Below are positions 53,806-61,360 of a DNA stretch of 64,000 nt, piece after piece. The number at the start of each line of letters is the position of its first letter. Position 1 is the stretch's first letter. The position numbers and the translations under genes were made by a program. The stretch is from SZUA-547 sp963669265 (GTDB lineage: Bacteria; Pseudomonadota; Alphaproteobacteria; Rhodobacterales; Rhodobacteraceae): assembly GCA_963669265.1 (NCBI GenBank), contig OY769916.1:2108001-2172000 (forward strand), written 5' to 3'. A model generated the notes under the pieces. It made no database searches. It saw nothing but the letters and a program-made list of their open reading frames with translations, and was not told the DNA's origin.

Positions 53806-54023
53806 CTTTTATCTTCCGAGATTTGCTGAAGGAGCGCGGACGTGAGCGAACATCTCTCTGATATCATTATGTTTTATAAAGCTCTGAAACAAATCGAGCG
53901 AGCCTGTCAGAGCGCAAGACCACGCGCATTGTCGCCCCGACCGAGCCTCACGTCCGTCTGAGATGGGATTCACCCGGCCCGCAAATTCCGCTACCGTGCC
54001 CGTCAAAGCCCGGAGGCGAGCAG

Positions 54024-55208
54024 ATGACTGATCAAACGACGGCGACCCCGCCCAAAACGCTGGACGACCATGTCAGAGCGCTGCAGCAGAAAGTGCTCGT
54101 CGCCCCGGTGGAGGAGGTCGTCGCTATGGCCGATCAGGCGCTCGCCGACTTTCCACGGGCGGCGCAGGTCCTGATGTTTCGCGGACTGGCCAAGGAGCGC
54201 GGCGGCGACCGCGACGCAGCTCTGGTGGATCTGGAGGCGGCGGCCAAACTGGCCAGCGAGGGCGATCAGGAGCACATCAAGCGCATCTGCCATCAGAATC
54301 TCGGCTCGATTCTGGTCGACGCGCGCAACCCGAAGAAGGCGCTGGAGCATCTGAAAGTCGCGGCCTCGCTGGGCGAGCCGGGGCACACGCTGCTCGCCGG
54401 CGTCGGCCGCGCCTACGCCCATCTGGGCGATCTGAAGAACTCTTCGGAATGGGGACAGCGCGCGCTGGAGGCGCGCGACGTCCTGCATCCGCTCGGCAAT
54501 GCGGCGCCCGCCGCGCGCCAGCGGCCGCGCCCGTTCGATCCGGGGAAGCGGAAGCGCAACATCATCTCCTACTGCCTGTTCGGGCAGAACCAGTACTATT
54601 TCGACTGCGCCATCGCCAACGCATGGAACGCCGCTGCCGCTTTCACCGATTTCACCGCCCGTTTCTACTGTGCGCCGGACACGCCGAAAGACGTTCTGAA
54701 AGCGCTGGCGCAGACCGGTGCGAATGTCCGCGTCGTGCAAAAGGTGAACACGCCGTGGGATGGCCTCTTCTGGCGGTTCTGGGCGTTTGACGACCCGGAT
54801 GTGGATGTGGTGCTGATCCGCGATGTCGACTCGCCGCTGATCCCGCGAGAGCGTCTGGCGATCGAGGACTGGCTGCACAATTCCGACGCGCCGTTCCATG
54901 TCATGCGCGATCATGTTCTGCATTGCGAACCGATGATGGCCGGGCTTTGGGGCGGCTTCACCGGGCTTTTGCCCAAGCTGGCGCCGATTTGCAGCGCCTA
55001 TCTCGCCAAGCGCAGCTTCCGTTACGCCGATCAGGATTTCCTGCGCCAGATCGTCTGGCCCCGGATTCGCGAGGCGACGCTGGCGCATGACAAGTGCTTC
55101 TCGTTACGAGAGACCCGCCAGTTTTCCGAAAGCGGACGCGCCTATGGCCCAATGCATGTGGGTTGGGCGTGGCCACGCCCTGACCGCTACAGCCGCGCGG
55201 CGATCTGA
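54024..55208 (+). CDS. TPR protein with glycosyltransferase-like C-terminal domain
   Basis: 394 residues, no signal peptide. Residues 25-155 are helical repeats of TPR type (ALADFPRAAQVLMFRGLAKE, DAALVDLEAAAKLA, PKKALEHLKVAASL). From about 178 a second domain shows KRNIISYCLFGQNQYYFDCAIANAW, VRVVQKVNTPWDGLFWRFWAFDDPD and a DxD-like IRDVDS (266-270), followed by HVMRDHVLHCEPMMAGLWGG. This matches nucleotide-sugar transferase-like proteins of unknown acceptor. Single gene; AGGCGAGCAG precedes ATG. 53738-54023 upstream shows no gene. Confidence 0.72.
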   Translation: MTDQTTATPPKTLDDHVRALQQKVLVAPVEEVVAMADQALADFPRAAQVLMFRGLAKERGGDRDAALVDLEAAAKLASEGDQEHIKRICHQNLGSILVDARNPKKALEHLKVAASLGEPGHTLLAGVGRAYAHLGDLKNSSEWGQRALEARDVLHPLGNAAPAARQRPRPFDPGKRKRNIISYCLFGQNQYYFDCAIANAWNAAAAFTDFTARFYCAPDTPKDVLKALAQTGANVRVVQKVNTPWDGLFWRFWAFDDPDVDVVLIRDVDSPLIPRERLAIEDWLHNSDAPFHVMRDHVLHCEPMMAGLWGGFTGLLPKLAPICSAYLAKRSFRYADQDFLRQIVWPRIREATLAHDKCFSLRETRQFSESGRAYGPMHVGWAWPRPDRYSRAAI

Positions 55209-55221
55209 CGCCTCTGACCGA

Positions 55222-55560
55222 TCAGGCCGGGTCGCCCTCGATCAATTGGGCGGCTTTTTCGTCGCGCCACGCTTCTCCGACCGCAAGCACGCAGGTCATC
55301 CCGCTGGGCGAGGTCATGGTGATGGTCCAGGTGCCCGCCTCGGAGGCGAAAACCTCATAAACGCCAGAGGATTGCTGCAGGCCATAGCTGCGACGCGTCT
55401 CTTTGAACTGAGAGGTCAGCTTCTGGATGATGGTGTCCCTCGGCGCGCAGAACTGCATCTGCTGCGCGACTGCGGGCGTCGCCGCCAGCGCCAACGCCAG
55501 AAGCATCGCCGCCGCGACAAGAGAGATGGGGACCGGGAGGGAGATGGAGATTCGCGACAT
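55222..55560 (-). CDS. Small exported protein of unknown function
   Basis: 112 residues: signal peptide (LVAAAMLLALALAATPAVA), mature part of about 80 residues with two cysteines (QFCAPRD and MTCVLAVG), probably one disulfide. It ends in GEAWRDEKA. Proteins of this look recur in Rhodobacterales but no function is known to me. Convergent with the TPR gene, 13 bases between stops. Confidence 0.75.
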   Translation of the reverse strand: MSRISISLPVPISLVAAAMLLALALAATPAVAQQMQFCAPRDTIIQKLTSQFKETRRSYGLQQSSGVYEVFASEAGTWTITMTSPSGMTCVLAVGEAWRDEKAAQLIEGDPA

Positions 55561-55975
55561 CGGTTACTCGCCTTTCCAGCGCGAAAACCAACTGACGCCA
55601 CGACAAACAAAAGACACACGACTTCAGCGGTCGATCACGCCACTACTTGCTCGACCATAATCGCCCGACGTCGCATGCTTTATTCTCAGCACCGCGTTTG
55701 GTCTCCTCCCAAGACGCAGCGTTCGTCAGAACTTGCAAAGCATACGCGAATTCACACCATTATTTTCAGAATGGTGGCATAAAACTCGAATTCCCCGATT
55801 GCTGTGGCGGTAAATCAACATGGTATTTCACCTCGACTTGGATTGACCGAAGCCGCGCCGATGGCGTCTTCGGCCGCTGGGCGACAGCGGGTCGCGCGGC
55901 TGCGTGAAGCGCTTGCGCCCAACGGCGGACCCGGCCAAATTGCGCGCGCTCAAAGGCCAGTCAGGAAAGATTCAG
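55561..55975. other. Intergenic region without recognised features
   Basis: 415 bases between the small exported protein and the malyl-CoA thioesterase-like gene, divergent. Scattered A/T-rich patches are present, compatible with two promoters. No gene, repeat or RNA was recognised. Confidence 0.5.
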
Positions 55976-56854
55976 ATGTCCAACCGCCCACGCCGCTCCG
56001 TCCTCTACATGCCCGGCTCCAATCCGCGCGCGCTCGACAAGGCGCGCAACCTGCCGGCGGACGCGCTGATCCTCGATCTCGAAGACGCTGTCGCCCCGGC
56101 TGAGAAAGCCACAGCACGCGATCTGGTTTGCGAGAATGTCCAAAAGGGCGGCTATGGCGGACGCGAGCTGATCATTCGCATCAACGGTCTCGACACCGAA
56201 TGGGGCGAAGAGGACCTCGCCGCGGCCTCGGCCGCCGGACCGGATGCGATCCTGATCCCCAAAGTCTCCTCCGCCGCCATGATCGAGGAGGTCGAGGCGA
56301 TGATGGTGCGCGCCGGCGCGCCCGAAGAGACCGCGATCTGGGCGATGATGGAGACGCCGCGCGGCGTGCTGCACGCCGAGGCGATCGCCGCGTCGACGCC
56401 GCGCCTGGCCGGTTTCGTGATGGGCACCAACGATCTGGTCGCCGATCTGGGGGCCAGCCACACGCCGGGCCGCGAACCGGTCATCACCGCGCTCGGCCTC
56501 TGCATGCTGGCGGCGCGCGCTTATGACGTCGCCATCGTCGACGGGGTCTTCAACGCGTTCCGCGATGAGGACGGTCTGCGCGCCTCTTGCGAGCAGGGTC
56601 TGGCGATGGGATTCGACGGCAAGACGCTGATCCACCCGCTGCAACTGGCGGTGACCAACGAAGTGTTCGCGCCGGCGCCGGAAGAGGTTGAACTGGCCAG
56701 CCGTCAGGTCGCCGCGTTCGAAGAAGCCGCCGCAGAAGGCAAGGGCGTCGCGGTCGTCGACGGCAAGATCGTCGAGAACCTGCACGTCGCAGCCGCCAAG
56801 CGGCTGCTGGAGAAGGCGGAGGCGATCAAGGCGCTGGAGGCGGAGGCGGCCTGA
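55976..56854 (+). CDS. mcl2: HpcH/HpaI-family CoA lyase, probably (3S)-malyl-CoA thioesterase
   Basis: 292 residues from ATG 55976 (AGGAAAG upstream). TIM-barrel citrate-lyase-beta type enzyme: RRSVLYMPGSNPRALDKARNLPADALILDLEDAVAP begins it (residues 5-40), then IRINGLDTEWGEEDL, IWAMMETPRGVL and GKTLIHPLQLAVTNEVFAP. In Rhodobacter sphaeroides Mcl2, in the same neighbourhood of mch and sdhCDAB, hydrolyses (3S)-malyl-CoA to malate in the ethylmalonyl-CoA pathway. The choice of thioesterase over lyase rests on synteny and is not certain. Confidence 0.8.
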   Translation: MSNRPRRSVLYMPGSNPRALDKARNLPADALILDLEDAVAPAEKATARDLVCENVQKGGYGGRELIIRINGLDTEWGEEDLAAASAAGPDAILIPKVSSAAMIEEVEAMMVRAGAPEETAIWAMMETPRGVLHAEAIAASTPRLAGFVMGTNDLVADLGASHTPGREPVITALGLCMLAARAYDVAIVDGVFNAFRDEDGLRASCEQGLAMGFDGKTLIHPLQLAVTNEVFAPAPEEVELASRQVAAFEEAAAEGKGVAVVDGKIVENLHVAAAKRLLEKAEAIKALEAEAA

Positions 56855-57552
56855 TGACGCGCAGGGCGCGCTATATCTTTGAAGACTGGCGCGACCTCGG
56901 CGAGGCGCAGCTCTCCATCCTCAGCGTCCAGCACCAGGCGGTCAGCTGGGTCGAATTCGAAGACGGCCGCCGCTATGCGGATGCGAGCCCGGTCACCCAG
57001 GGGCCGGAACTGATCGTGCGCGTGCTCGACCTCACTTCGGGCGAGACCGGCGTGATCTCCTTCCCGCGCATCCTCGGCTACCGGATGCTGGACGAATCCG
57101 CGCTGCGCGAATGCTGGGCGGATCGCAAAGCCGCCGGGGTGCGCGCGCGGCATCACAAGCTGGCCGACAGCCCCTATCTCAGAGAGCTCAATCACGGCGA
57201 CAGCCCCGGCTCTCGCCTGCGCACCTATATGATCACCAGTTTCTGCGAGTGCCTTGAGGTCGCCGTCGAAGCGGATTTCGAGTACCTGCCGAAGATGGAG
57301 GTGATCCCCGCCCCCGCGCCAGAACCCGCCACCCATCTGAAAGAGGTGGAGGCGCGAGCGAAAGCCTCGCACGACATGGTGGGCCAGCTCGATAAGGCGA
57401 CGGTGCTGCTCTATCACAAGCTCTCGCTGCTTGTCGGGCGCCCGGACGGCAGCATGCGTGAGCAATGGCAGCCCATTCCCGACGACCCCGAAGTGGCCAA
57501 GGCGCTGGCCTATCTCAGCGAAATGCGCGCCCAGGATATTGAGGATAATTGA
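56854..57552 (+). CDS. Conserved protein of unknown function in the mcl2-sdh cluster
   Basis: 232 residues, soluble, no signal peptide. I do not recognise a domain. Early region SVQHQAVSWVEFEDGRRYADASPVTQ, then a central segment with two adjacent cysteines (FCECLEV) and a late helical part with LLYHKLSLLVGRPDGS. Its ATG shares one base with the mcl2 stop (TGATG) and NnrU starts 3 bases after its stop, so it belongs to the mcl2 operon. Confidence 0.7.
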   Translation: MTRRARYIFEDWRDLGEAQLSILSVQHQAVSWVEFEDGRRYADASPVTQGPELIVRVLDLTSGETGVISFPRILGYRMLDESALRECWADRKAAGVRARHHKLADSPYLRELNHGDSPGSRLRTYMITSFCECLEVAVEADFEYLPKMEVIPAPAPEPATHLKEVEARAKASHDMVGQLDKATVLLYHKLSLLVGRPDGSMREQWQPIPDDPEVAKALAYLSEMRAQDIEDN

Positions 57553-57555
57553 TCA

Positions 57556-58122
57556 ATGACCCTTCTGATTATCGGCCTTTTGATTTGGAGCATCGCGCAT
57601 TTCGCGCCGCTCGCCGCCCCCGGCCCCCGCGCCAAACTGAATGACGCTTTGGGCGCAGGCCCGGCCAGAGGCGTGATGGCGGTAGCGATCCTGGTCGGCC
57701 TGGTGCTGATGGTGATCGGCTACCGCGCGTCGCCCTATGAAGAGCTTTACCTGCTGCCGGGTTGGGCGACGCATCTGAACAACCTGATGATGATGTTTTC
57801 CGTGCTGCTCTTCGGCGCCGCCCGCAGCCCAAACTTCGTCTCTCACCGTCTGCGCCATCCGATGCTGCGCGGCACGCTGGCCTGGGCCGCGGCCCATTTG
57901 CTGGTGAACGGCGATGTTGCGTCCGTCGTCCTGTTCGGCGGGCTGGCGGCGTGGGCGGTCGCCTGCATCATCCTCTCCAACCGCCGCGACGGCGCGTGGG
58001 AGCGGCCCGGCCCCGGCGATCGCAAGTCCAACATCAAGCTGGTGGTGATTTCCGGCGCGGTCTATATCGCCATCGTTCTGGTCCACAGCTTCGCGCTGGG
58101 CTATCCGACATTCCCGCAATAG
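57556..58122 (+). CDS. NnrU family membrane protein
   Basis: 188 residues with about six hydrophobic segments: LLIIGLLIWSIAHF, AVAILVGLVLMVIGY, MMMFSVLLFGAA, AWAAAHLLVNGD, ASVVLFGGLAAWAVACIIL and AVYIAIVLVHSFALG. The HLLVNGD stretch and the conserved histidines are NnrU features. NnrU was named in nitric-oxide metabolism but homologues occur widely without denitrification, and no nitrogen-oxide genes are seen here. Part of the mcl2 operon, 3 bases after the previous stop. Confidence 0.88.
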   Translation: MTLLIIGLLIWSIAHFAPLAAPGPRAKLNDALGAGPARGVMAVAILVGLVLMVIGYRASPYEELYLLPGWATHLNNLMMMFSVLLFGAARSPNFVSHRLRHPMLRGTLAWAAAHLLVNGDVASVVLFGGLAAWAVACIILSNRRDGAWERPGPGDRKSNIKLVVISGAVYIAIVLVHSFALGYPTFPQ

Positions 58123-58132
58123 GGGCGGCGGC

Positions 58133-58336
58133 ATGCGCGCATACCGGATCCTGACGGAGGACGACACCTCCGCCTTCTGCCACAAGGTCACCGAGGCGTT
58201 GTCGAAAGGGTGGGAGCTCTATGGCCCGCCGACCTACGCCTATGACGCGGGCCGCGGCGTGATGCGCTGCGGCCAGGCGGTGACCAAGGAGGTCGAGGGC
58301 GAGTACGACCCGAACATGAAACTGGGCCAGCTCTGA
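58133..58336 (+). CDS. DUF1737 small protein
   Basis: 67 residues. The DUF1737 pattern is visible: YRILTEDDTSAFCHKVTEAL, then KGWELYGPPTY and ...MRCGQAVTKEV. These are soluble helix-strand proteins of unknown role. Last gene of the mcl2 operon, 10 bases after the NnrU stop. Confidence 0.82.
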   Translation: MRAYRILTEDDTSAFCHKVTEALSKGWELYGPPTYAYDAGRGVMRCGQAVTKEVEGEYDPNMKLGQL

Positions 58337-58494
58337 ACCCACCGGATCGCGGTTTGCGCCAATCCTCGGCGCTTAGCAAAACGCCGCGTACTTAATCAGC
58401 GGCGTCGCGAACGGTTGGTTTTCGGCGAACTAGTCGCCGGATCCGGCCGTCGGCATTCAACGTGATTGGGGGCGCCTTCCGACGCCAAACCCCG

Positions 58495-58974
58495 TCACCG
58501 CAGCGGATTCTGAATGAAGTTGATCTGTTCAACCGTCTCCCGGATCATACAATCCACTCCGTCATTGACTGCGCCTGAACCGCCCGGCTGACCCCGGGCG
58601 GCGAAACCGCACGCCGCGTCCCGAAAGGGAATCCAAGCCCGTTGCATGTCGCGCAGAAGATCTTCGTGATAGGGGTCGCCGCGATCCGCATCATATGACT
58701 TCTGGGTCGCCATACGCTCCTTGTAGACCTCATTGAGTTTGGCGTCCCACCAGTCGAATTCGGCGTTCTGACACTTCACCCATTCCAGCGGCGCGCCCCC
58801 GGCGTTGATCGCCTCGCCGCAATAGTTGAGCGCCTCTGATCCTTCACACGCCTCGCCCGCCCAGCAGGCGGCCAGCATGTCATTCATCTTGGCGACAACG
58901 TCCGCCGGCGCCTTGTCGGAGTCAGCCTGCGCCGACGTCGCCAGAAAAATGAGGACAGGAAGGAGGTACTTCAT
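58495..58974 (-). CDS. LprI/DUF1311-type exported protein
   Basis: 159 residues with a signal peptide (LLPVLIFLATSAQA). The mature part carries the lysozyme-inhibitor LprI-N (DUF1311) pattern: CQNAEFDWWDAKLNEVYKERM and RDMQRAWIPFRDAACGF, with six or more cysteines. The family includes periplasmic or lipid-linked lysozyme inhibitors; activity here is not shown. Convergent with the mcl2 operon. Confidence 0.82.
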   Translation of the reverse strand: MKYLLPVLIFLATSAQADSDKAPADVVAKMNDMLAACWAGEACEGSEALNYCGEAINAGGAPLEWVKCQNAEFDWWDAKLNEVYKERMATQKSYDADRGDPYHEDLLRDMQRAWIPFRDAACGFAARGQPGGSGAVNDGVDCMIRETVEQINFIQNPLR

Positions 58975-59274
58975 GATCGGCTCTTCGCTAATTTTGACCC
59001 GAATGCATCTAATAGATGTTTCGCAAGGAAATCAAAATGCTTGAGATTGCGTCCGACTTGAGCTCCCCAGAGACCGTCGGCCATCGCATCTGATCGGCGT
59101 TCCGCGCGCCAACGCCAACGCAGGTCTCGCGCAATTCTGGCGCTCCAGATGGCCAGTCGGGCCGGGCGCGCCGATTCGCGTCTTGCCGTCGCGCGGCGCA
59201 TCGCTAAAGTCCGGCCCGCTTATCCACCGTTCGTCCCCGCCGTTCGCCATGCGGACGCGAAACTCTCAGAGATA
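58975..59274. other. Divergent intergenic region LprI-like / mch
   Basis: 300 bases with no gene recognised. Just upstream of the LprI-like gene it is A/T-rich, with a short CATCT/AGATG inverted repeat, as expected for a promoter. Confidence 0.5.
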
Positions 59275-60315
59275 ATGATGACCAAAACCAATCCCGGCCG
59301 CTTCTTCGAGGACTTTAAGCTCGGCGAAACCCTGATCCACGCGACGCCGCGCACGGTGACGGAGGGCGATCGCGCGCTCTACGGCGCGCTTTATCCGACC
59401 CGGTTCGCCGTCGCCTCCTCTGACGAATTCGCCCGGGCTTGCGGCCTGCCCCGCAGTCCGCTGGAGGATCTGGCGGCCTTTCACGTCGTCTTCGGCAAGA
59501 CCGTGCCGGATATCTCGCTGAACGCAGTGGCCAATCTGGGCTATGCGGACGGACGGTTCCTGAAACCGGTCTATCCGGGCGACACCCTGTCCACCACTTC
59601 AGAGGTCATCGGCCTGAAGCAGAACTCGAACGGCAAGACCGGCGTGGTCTATGTGCGCTCGACCGGGCGCAACCAGCATGGCGAGGCGGTGATGTCCTAC
59701 GCGCGCTGGGTGATGGTGCGGAAATTCAGCCCCACATCGCCGGCGCCGGAGACGGCGGTCCCCGATCTGCCGAGCGCGGTCCCGGCGGCGGAGCTGGTGA
59801 TTCCGGACGGGCTGGATTTTGCGAAGTACGATTTCGATCTCGCGGGCGCGCCCCATCGCTGGGGGGATTATGAGGCGGGCGAGAAGATCGATCATGTGGA
59901 CGGCGTCACCATCGAAGAAGCCGAGCACATGATGGCGACCCGCCTGTGGCAGAACACCGCCAAGGTGCATTTCGACGCCACGCTGCGCGAAGACGGCAAC
60001 CGGCTGATCTATGGCGGCCATGTCATCAGCCTGGCGCGCGCGCTGGCCTTCAACGGCCTCGCCAACGCCCAGCCCATCGTCGCGATCAACGCCGGCGCGC
60101 ATATCGCGCCTTGCTTCGCGGGCGACACCATCCGCGCCTGGTCGGAAGTGCTGGAAGTGGCGGAGACGCCGAATCCCACGATCGGCGCGCTTCGGCTGCG
60201 GCTTGTCGCGGTGAAAAACCGCAGCGCCGCCGCCTTCCCGCTGCGCGACGCGGAAGGGCGCTATGAGGATGGCGTCATTCTGGACTTCGACTATTGGGCG
60301 CTGGCGCCGAGGTAA
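59275..60315 (+). CDS. mch: Mesaconyl-CoA hydratase (beta-methylmalyl-CoA dehydratase)
   Basis: 346 residues; two ATGs adjacent at 59275 and 59278. Double hot-dog MaoC-like enzyme: GRFFEDFKLGETLIHATPRTVTEGDRALYGALYPTRF is the family opening (residues 8-44), a first half ending ARWVMVRKF, then a second hot-dog with GGHVISLARALAFNGLANA. Mch reversibly hydrates mesaconyl-C1-CoA to (2R,3S)-beta-methylmalyl-CoA in the ethylmalonyl-CoA pathway for acetate or C1 growth. mcl2-like and sdh genes beside it match Rhodobacter order. Confidence 0.88.
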   Translation: MMTKTNPGRFFEDFKLGETLIHATPRTVTEGDRALYGALYPTRFAVASSDEFARACGLPRSPLEDLAAFHVVFGKTVPDISLNAVANLGYADGRFLKPVYPGDTLSTTSEVIGLKQNSNGKTGVVYVRSTGRNQHGEAVMSYARWVMVRKFSPTSPAPETAVPDLPSAVPAAELVIPDGLDFAKYDFDLAGAPHRWGDYEAGEKIDHVDGVTIEEAEHMMATRLWQNTAKVHFDATLREDGNRLIYGGHVISLARALAFNGLANAQPIVAINAGAHIAPCFAGDTIRAWSEVLEVAETPNPTIGALRLRLVAVKNRSAAAFPLRDAEGRYEDGVILDFDYWALAPR

Positions 60316-60367
60316 CGTCACACCTTGCGCCAGAGCGTCCGAAAAGCGCCGCCGCGACCGCCTTTCT

Positions 60368-60387
60368 CCGCGCGCACAACCGCGCGG
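60368..60387 (+). terminator. GC hairpin after mch
   Basis: Perfect 7-base arms CCGCGCG and CGCGCGG with a 6-base loop, 53 bases after the mch stop. No T-run, so only a weak terminator call. Confidence 0.4.
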
Positions 60388-60412
60388 GCGCGGGATTAGC
60401 GCTTCCGCAATT

Positions 60413-60425
60413 GCGAACGGTTCGC
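60413..60425. promoter_or_regulatory. Inverted repeat upstream of sdhC
   Basis: GCGAAC and GTTCGC arms with one central base; further out TTAGCG (60396-60401) and CGCTAA (60423-60428) can also pair. It lies about 90 bases before sdhC and may be an operator of the sdh operon. Regulator unknown. Confidence 0.4.
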
Positions 60426-60515
60426 TAAGAGAGGGCGTTACGCATTCTCGGATGGACCATTCATTCGACTTGGGTTCGGGCCGACAGCCCGATCTGGGAA
60501 CATAGGGAGATTTCC

Positions 60516-60899
60516 ATGGCCGATGTAAATCGGGGAAACAGGCCTCTGTCGCCGCATCTGCAGATTTACCGCCCGCAATACACAGCTGTTTTATCAATTT
60601 TGCACCGCGCGACCGGCGTTTGCATGACCGTTAGCGCCATCCTGATCGTGTGGTGGTTCATCGCCGCCGCGACGGGACCGGAGTATTTCGAGCTGGCGGA
60701 CGGCGTTCTGACCTCCATTCTCGGCAACCTGATCCTGCTCGGCTCGCTGGCGGCGCTCTGGTATCACTTCTGCAACGGCATCCGGCACCTCTTTTGGGAT
60801 ATCGGCGCGGGGTTTGATCTGGACATGTCCTATAAGTCGGGCATGGCCGTCCTCGCCGGCACAGGGGTTTTGACCCTCATCACAATCATCGCAGCCTGA
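60516..60899 (+). CDS. sdhC: Succinate dehydrogenase cytochrome b556 subunit
   Basis: 127 residues; three hydrophobic segments anchor the complex and with SdhD bind haem b and ubiquinone. RPLSPHLQIYRPQYTAVLSILHRATGV holds the quinone-site and helix-1 signature (residues 9-35), and the haem-ligand region is LWYHFCNGIRHLFWDIG. AGGGAGATTTCC is the ribosome site. First of sdhCDAB. Confidence 0.96.
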   Translation: MADVNRGNRPLSPHLQIYRPQYTAVLSILHRATGVCMTVSAILIVWWFIAAATGPEYFELADGVLTSILGNLILLGSLAALWYHFCNGIRHLFWDIGAGFDLDMSYKSGMAVLAGTGVLTLITIIAA

Positions 60900-60910
60900 G
60901 GGAGCGGATC

Positions 60911-61291
60911 ATGAGCTTCAAAACGCCAATGGGCCGCGTGATCGGCCTCGGCTCCGCCAAGCACGGCACAGAACATTTCTGGTCGCAGCGTGTGACCTCG
61001 GTCGCCCTGATCCCGCTGACTCTGCTGGCGGTGTTCCCGCTGGCCGACGCGCTGGGCGATGATCATGCGGAGGTTCTGGCGACTTATCAGAACCCCTGGA
61101 CGGCCATCTTCACAATTCTTTTCATCGCGGTGGCGTTCCACCATCTGCGCCTCGGCCTGCAGGTGGTGATCGAGGACTATGTGCACGGCAAGGCCGCGCG
61201 CACGGCTCTTCTGCTCGGCAACACCATGCTCTGCGTCCTCTTCGGCGCAACCGGCGTGTTCGCCGTCGCCAAGATCGCATTCGGCGCCTGA
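60911..61291 (+). CDS. sdhD: Succinate dehydrogenase membrane anchor subunit
   Basis: 126 residues with three hydrophobic segments. HFWSQRVTSVALIPLTLLAVFPL is helix 1 (residues 22-44); HHLRLGLQVVIEDYVHG carries the haem-side histidine and quinone-pocket residues of alphaproteobacterial SdhD. 11 bases after sdhC. Confidence 0.95.
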   Translation: MSFKTPMGRVIGLGSAKHGTEHFWSQRVTSVALIPLTLLAVFPLADALGDDHAEVLATYQNPWTAIFTILFIAVAFHHLRLGLQVVIEDYVHGKAARTALLLGNTMLCVLFGATGVFAVAKIAFGA

Positions 61292-61360
61292 GCGCCCGAC
61301 CCATCCGGCTTGAGCGCCCCGCCGTCGGGACCGCTCGCCCGAACCGAACGAGGATGAGAC

